23,909 bases of DNA, taken from positions 1-23,909 of the forward strand of contig CAJMNI010000039.1 of assembly GCA_905214735.1 (NCBI GenBank), given 5' to 3'. The notes under the pieces were generated by a model. The model was given only the letters and a program-made list of their open reading frames with translations, did not search any database and was not told the origin of the DNA. How positions within the stretch are numbered: the first letter of the stretch is position 1; each line of letters opens with the position of its first letter. The DNA is from an uncultured bacterium. GTDB taxonomy: Bacteria > Bacteroidota > Bacteroidia > Bacteroidales > Muribaculaceae. Position numbers and translations under genes: made by a program. Shown piece by piece: positions 19,895-23,909 of the stretch.

Positions 19895-22081
19895 TTATTT
19901 CACCTCTTTCTCAAGGAAATCCATTATTTTACGGAAAAGCATTGTGCGGGCGTTGCACATTCCGAGGCTGTGCTCGAAACCTGTAAGCGCCATCATGTCG
20001 AATATCTTTCCTTCGTAGTTGAGCTTCGAGGTGAATTTCAACGTGTTGTAGAAATGCACATTGTCATCGCTTGTGCCCGACATGATAAGAAGGCGGGCCT
20101 TGAGATTGTCAGTGCGGTTGAGTGTCGAAGCTGCCGTATAACCCTGCTCGTTCTGCTGGGGAGTTGTCATGTAGCGCTCCGTATAAATCGAGTCGTAGAA
20201 ACGCCAGTCGGTTACGGGCGCCATGGCGATTCCGGCTTTGAAACGGCAATTCGGGTCGGTGAGCTCCATAAGGGTCATATATCCGCCATAGCTCCACCCG
20301 AAGCATGCCGTGCGGTCGGCGTCGATATATGGTAGCGACGAGAAATAAGCGGCTCCGGCAAGCTGGTCGGCGGTCTCATACTGGCCCAGACGGCGATAAA
20401 CCGAAGTGGCCCATTCGCGGTTGCGGTTGCCTGTGCCCCGTCCGTCGACTGCCGCTACTATGAATCCTTGGGAAGCGATATAGTAAACTCCTTCCATGCG
20501 CCAGCGGTTGGCTACCTCCTGGGAGTCGGGTCCGTTGTATTGAGTCATCAGCAGAGGATAACGCTTGGAGGCGTCAAAATCAGTCGGCTTGATAATGTAG
20601 GCGTCCATCTCCTCGCCGGCAGCGTTCTTCACTTTCAGAAATTCCTTGCGGGGTGCAGATGCATATTTGGCGGCATATTCCTCATTCTGCTCAAGCTTTA
20701 CTACTGTTTTCCCCTTGTTGTTGCAGATGGAATATTGGTTGGGAGTGGTCGCGTTGCTGTAGTTGCGGAGATAGTATGAGAAATTCTTGCTGAACGATGC
20801 CGATTCCGTCCCTTCCCCGGGATTGAGCATCGTGACGTTGCCGTTGCGATCCACGCAGCTTACATTGCGGTTGATCGCGCCGTTCTGGGTGGTCTGGATG
20901 TAGCGGCATCCGTTTTTCGGATCGCGACCGTAATAAGCCGTCACGTTCCAGTTCCCTTTTGTCACTGTGCGCAGCAGATTGCCGCTGTAGTCGTATTCAT
21001 AAAGATGGCGGTAACCGCTGCGTTCGCTTCCGATCACAAACGATGTCTCGCCATAATCCACCATCTGATAAGCCGTAGGATTCAGCCATGCCTCGCTCTT
21101 TTCCTGGAGCACGAGGTGCGCAACCGTCGAACCGGGATTCACCTTGTAAAGGCGCAAATCGTTCTGGTCTCTGTTGAGCACCATCACCATCAGGTCGCGG
21201 CCTGCTCCGTCGAATGAGAATGTCGGGATGTAGTTGCCGCTCAGAGGTAGATCCATCTTCTTGGTGGTGCGGTTGTCGATGTTGTAGGCATACATTTCGA
21301 CTGCGGAATTCGGATATCCCGCAAGAGGATATTTATAAGAATATGCGGCGGGGTATTCGTCGCTCAGCGGATTTTCCTCGCAATAGCTTTTGTATTGGTC
21401 GAACGAATAGACAGGCACATCGCTCTCGTCGAAGCGGATATATGCCAGAGTATTGTCGTCGGCGCTCCATGCCATGGCAAAGTCCATGCCGAATTCCTCT
21501 TCGTATGCCCAGTCGGGTATGCCGTTGATGACTTTGTTGATTTCGCCGTCGGATGTGATGGCTTTGTCTGTGCCGTAATCAAGATTGGAGATGAAGATGT
21601 TGTTACCGCGCACGTAAGCGACACTGCGGCCGTCGTGAGAAATGACAGCCCCTCGCTGCGCGCCACCGGTGGAAACCCGCTGGAGAGTGGAACGCATCAC
21701 ATCGTAGACATAATATTCGGCTGTGAAAGACCTACGGTATATTTTAGTCGAATTGTTCCAAAGCAGAATCTTCTTTTCGTTGGGGCTCAAAGTGTATCCT
21801 TCAAAATCATCGATCTTTACGTCGCCTTTGACTCCGTCTAACGAAAAGAGCGTGGATATTTTCTGGCCGGTCTTATAACTGAAGACCTCTATCGATCTTC
21901 CGTCTTCAGAAATGGCGGCATAGGTGACTCCATCGTTGAGCGGAGTCATCTTCTTAACTCCCTCGGGCGATGTGATTGAAGGGGAACAATAGTCGTCGGG
22001 AGTAAGTGCCTGCGCATTGGCTCCGAAAGCTATGCTTCCTCCGGCCAGAGCGGCCATCAATATCTGCTTTATCGGTTTCAT
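19895..22081 (-). CDS. Secreted dipeptidyl-peptidase IV-like serine protease (S9B)
   Basis: Enzymes of this group remove dipeptides (or tripeptides) from protein N-termini, usually after proline or alanine. A signal peptide covers residues 1-23 (MKPIKQILMAALAGG, then SIAFGANA), so it acts in the periplasm or at the surface. The N-terminal beta-propeller contains the DPP-IV double-Glu motif DWAYEEEF (Glu194-Glu196), which holds the substrate N-terminus. The C-terminal alpha/beta hydrolase domain has Ser597 in GWSYGGY, Asp672 in GTSDDNVHF and His704 in GFEHSLG, so the triad is complete. The 728-aa length fits the family. It lies 48 bases downstream of the hairpin that follows proS and 43 bases before the membrane-protein gene. 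DPP-IV and prolyl tripeptidyl peptidase cannot be told apart by eye. Confidence 0.94.
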   Translation of the reverse strand: MKPIKQILMAALAGGSIAFGANAQALTPDDYCSPSITSPEGVKKMTPLNDGVTYAAISEDGRSIEVFSYKTGQKISTLFSLDGVKGDVKIDDFEGYTLSPNEKKILLWNNSTKIYRRSFTAEYYVYDVMRSTLQRVSTGGAQRGAVISHDGRSVAYVRGNNIFISNLDYGTDKAITSDGEINKVINGIPDWAYEEEFGMDFAMAWSADDNTLAYIRFDESDVPVYSFDQYKSYCEENPLSDEYPAAYSYKYPLAGYPNSAVEMYAYNIDNRTTKKMDLPLSGNYIPTFSFDGAGRDLMVMVLNRDQNDLRLYKVNPGSTVAHLVLQEKSEAWLNPTAYQMVDYGETSFVIGSERSGYRHLYEYDYSGNLLRTVTKGNWNVTAYYGRDPKNGCRYIQTTQNGAINRNVSCVDRNGNVTMLNPGEGTESASFSKNFSYYLRNYSNATTPNQYSICNNKGKTVVKLEQNEEYAAKYASAPRKEFLKVKNAAGEEMDAYIIKPTDFDASKRYPLLMTQYNGPDSQEVANRWRMEGVYYIASQGFIVAAVDGRGTGNRNREWATSVYRRLGQYETADQLAGAAYFSSLPYIDADRTACFGWSYGGYMTLMELTDPNCRFKAGIAMAPVTDWRFYDSIYTERYMTTPQQNEQGYTAASTLNRTDNLKARLLIMSGTSDDNVHFYNTLKFTSKLNYEGKIFDMMALTGFEHSLGMCNARTMLFRKIMDFLEKEVK

Positions 22082-22129
22082 CTGTTGTAAGTCGTTTAGT
22101 GGATTTATGATTTAAGGTTGAACGAATCA

Positions 22130-22160
22130 GTCAGGAGGAACATGGATATTTCCTCCTGAC
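22130..22160 (-). terminator. Strong hairpin after proS
   Basis: GTCAGGAGGAA (22130-22140) pairs perfectly with TTCCTCCTGAC (22150-22160), 11 bp around a 9-base loop, 9 bases past the proS stop. On the minus strand it is followed by TGATTCGTTC, with no real T-run, so it may be a partial terminator or an mRNA 3'-end stabiliser. Confidence 0.6.
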
Positions 22161-22169
22161 CGATCGGTA

Positions 22170-23651
22170 TCAATAAGATCTTGCGAAGAGCACCCGGCGT
22201 GCCGAGGGCTTTCCGGTCACCATGCAGACACCAGGAGTCTCGTCGCCTTCAAACGGAATGCAACGGATGGTGGCCTTCGTCTCCTCTTTGATTTTCTCTT
22301 CAGTTTCAGGTGTGCCGTCCCAGTGGGCCAGGATAAATACGCCATCCTCTATGCGTTTCTTGAACTCGTCGTAGCTATCGACCTCAATCGTGCGGCTTTT
22401 GCGGAGTTCGAGGGCGCGGTTGAAGAGTGCCGTCTGGATGTCGTCGAGCTCCTTGACAATATGGTCGGCGATCCCTTCGAGGGGGAGGGTCTCTTTCTCG
22501 AGAGTGTCGCGGCGCATGAGTTCGACGGTGCCGTTTTCGAGATCGCGCTCCCCTATCGCAAGTCTTACCGGAACACCCTTCACCTCATAGTCGGCAAACT
22601 TGAATCCGGGGCGTTTGTTGTCGGCGTCGTCATATTTCACGCTGACGCCCTTCGACCGGAGCTCTTTTACGAGCGGCTCGACATGTTCAGATATTCTCTT
22701 CAGACCTTCTTCGTTTTTATAGATAGGAACGATCACAACTTGAATCGGGGCAAGCTTAGGAGGAAGCACAAGGCCGTTGTCATCGCTGTGGGTCATGATG
22801 AGAGCGCCCATCAGTCGGGTAGATACTCCCCATGACGTGGCCCATACATATTCAGGCTTGTTCTCCTTGTTCATGAAAGTCACGTCGAATGCTTTGGCGA
22901 AGTTCTGGCCGAGGAAATGGGATGTTCCCGACTGGAGGGCTTTTCCGTCCTGCATCATTGCCTCGATGGTGAAAGTGTCGAGCGCACCGGCGAAACGTTC
23001 GTTGGCCGACTTGACGCCTTTTATCACAGGCACAGCCATATAGTTTTCCGCGAAATCGGCGTAGACGTCGAGCATCTTGCGGGCCTCCTTTTCAGCTTCC
23101 TCTTTGGTGGCGTGGGCAGTGTGTCCCTCCTGCCAGAGGAATTCCGCCGTGCGAAGGAACATGCGCGTGCGCATCTCCCAGCGGAACACGTTGGCCCACT
23201 GGTTGATCAGCAGCGGAAGATCGCGGTAACTGTGGATCCAGTTCTTATATGTGTTCCAGATGATAGTTTCTGACGTGGGACGGATCACGAGCTCCTCTTC
23301 GAGACGGGCCTCGGGGTCAACCACCACGCCGTTGCCTTCCGGATCGTTCTTAAGACGGTAATGGGTAACAACGGCACATTCTTTGGCAAATCCCTCCACG
23401 TGATCTGCCTCGCGGCTGAGGAACGATTTCGGGATAAGAAGCGGGAAATAGGCGTTCTGATGACCGGTTTCCTTAAACATCCGGTCGAGTTCATGCTGCA
23501 TCTTTTCCCAAATTGCATATCCATAGGGCTTGATTACCATGCAACCTCTGACTGCCGACTGCTCGGCGAGGTCTGCCTTGATAACAAGCTCGTTATACCA
23601 TTTCGAATAATCGTCTGATCTTTTCGTGAAGTTCTTTAATTCTTTTGCCAT
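22170..23651 (-). CDS. proS: Prolyl-tRNA synthetase, eukaryote/archaea-type
   Basis: ProS charges tRNA-Pro with proline in the cytoplasm. At 493 aa without the bacterial-type editing insertion it belongs to the shorter archaeal/eukaryotic class, which is also standard in Bacteroidales. Class II motifs are visible: motif 1 around RGCMVIKPYGYAIWEKMQ, motif 2 in VFRWEMRTRMFLRTAEFLWQ, and motif 3 around ATSWGVSTRLMGALIMTHSD. The anticodon-binding domain starts near VVIVPIYK, and the protein ends with the C-terminal Cys/Tyr-containing domain (ARRVLFARSY). The ATG at 23651 (MAKELKNFTKRSDDYSKWY) matches the family. A candidate promoter lies about 200 bases upstream, so the message would have a long leader. 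Confidence 0.97.
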   Translation of the reverse strand: MAKELKNFTKRSDDYSKWYNELVIKADLAEQSAVRGCMVIKPYGYAIWEKMQHELDRMFKETGHQNAYFPLLIPKSFLSREADHVEGFAKECAVVTHYRLKNDPEGNGVVVDPEARLEEELVIRPTSETIIWNTYKNWIHSYRDLPLLINQWANVFRWEMRTRMFLRTAEFLWQEGHTAHATKEEAEKEARKMLDVYADFAENYMAVPVIKGVKSANERFAGALDTFTIEAMMQDGKALQSGTSHFLGQNFAKAFDVTFMNKENKPEYVWATSWGVSTRLMGALIMTHSDDNGLVLPPKLAPIQVVIVPIYKNEEGLKRISEHVEPLVKELRSKGVSVKYDDADNKRPGFKFADYEVKGVPVRLAIGERDLENGTVELMRRDTLEKETLPLEGIADHIVKELDDIQTALFNRALELRKSRTIEVDSYDEFKKRIEDGVFILAHWDGTPETEEKIKEETKATIRCIPFEGDETPGVCMVTGKPSARRVLFARSY

Positions 23652-23909
23652 CTTGAGATAATATTTTCTTCTCTGTTGTTCTAATTCTTATCCGTGCGAT
23701 ATGTTCCCCCGATTTCCGAGCATTTCTACCGGGAGTAAGATCTGCCGGGGAAAATGTTCTTGTATCGCAGGAACAAGCGGTAATGATGAAGCTGTTTAGT
23801 GCATGTCGGCTGTTGCGTCAGAGACTAAACATAAACACGTCTTCCCATTCTTACTGCAAATTTAGATAAAAATTTTGAGATTTCTACACCGGCAACATAA
23901 AAAAACAAG
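23652..23909 (-). promoter_or_regulatory. Long leader and candidate promoter of proS
   Basis: No gene is seen here. On the minus strand a perfect -7 box, TAAATTTG, is at 23864-23857; the best -33 match at the right distance is poor (TGTA near 23888-23885). A start near 23850 would give a leader of about 200 bases. It can fold: TTCCCC near 23704-23709 is complementary to GGGGAA near 23748-23753, and GTTC/GAAC pairs occur around 23756-23775. No known riboswitch or T-box was recognised. Confidence 0.4.

Overview
The window is from a bacterial chromosome, most likely of the order Bacteroidales and plausibly a Muribaculaceae-like gut bacterium. This is inferred from gene types and promoters, not from a marker-gene search. 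Supporting signs are several copies of the Bacteroidota promoter pair (TTTG, about 20 bases, TAnnTTTG), a type IX secretion sorting domain of the gliding-motility type, a eukaryote/archaea-type ProS, and a GroEL with a Gly-Met tail. Most genes are conserved housekeeping genes. The unusual material lies in the short intergenic slots.

Layout. 1-1314 holds a histidine acid phosphatase (MINPP/phytase-like) with an unclear N-terminus. 1358-1789 encodes a Fur-family regulator with its own promoter and a terminator that overlaps both its stop codon and that of the convergent uvrA (1804-4641, minus), which has no in-frame ATG start. 4790-5610 is a decayed IS5-type insertion sequence with 25-bp perfect terminal inverted repeats, TTAA on both sides, a broken transposase and a large hairpin inside each end. 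It appears to have landed between the nlpC-type hydrolase gene (5649-6269, minus) and that gene's 3' hairpin. 6715-8151 encodes a secreted alpha-amylase resembling Bacillus AmyE (GH13_28). 8395-10350 is groES-groEL, preceded by a sigma-54-like -24/-12 element.

10351-11283 is the most interesting slot. Between the groEL terminator and a tRNA-Gln gene, on the minus strand, lies a 114-residue gene that resembles the C-terminal domain of the type I-C CRISPR protein Cas8c/Csd1, the part that corresponds to the small subunit Cas11c. No other cas gene or CRISPR array is seen in the window.

11284-14198 (minus) is a DUF389 membrane protein followed by a T9SS type B sorted surface protein. 14422-17575 (plus) is a dapA-dnaG pair overlapping by 8 bases. 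17594-23651 (minus) runs proS, a DPP-IV-like peptidase, an unknown six-helix membrane protein and miaA, with proS set off by a strong hairpin and preceded by a long leader.

Functional themes: protein folding (groESL), DNA replication and repair (dnaG, uvrA), translation (proS, miaA, tRNA-Gln), lysine and cell-wall precursor synthesis (dapA), envelope hydrolases (NlpC/P60, DPP-IV, phosphatase, amylase), metal or peroxide sensing (Fur) and surface export (T9SS cargo).
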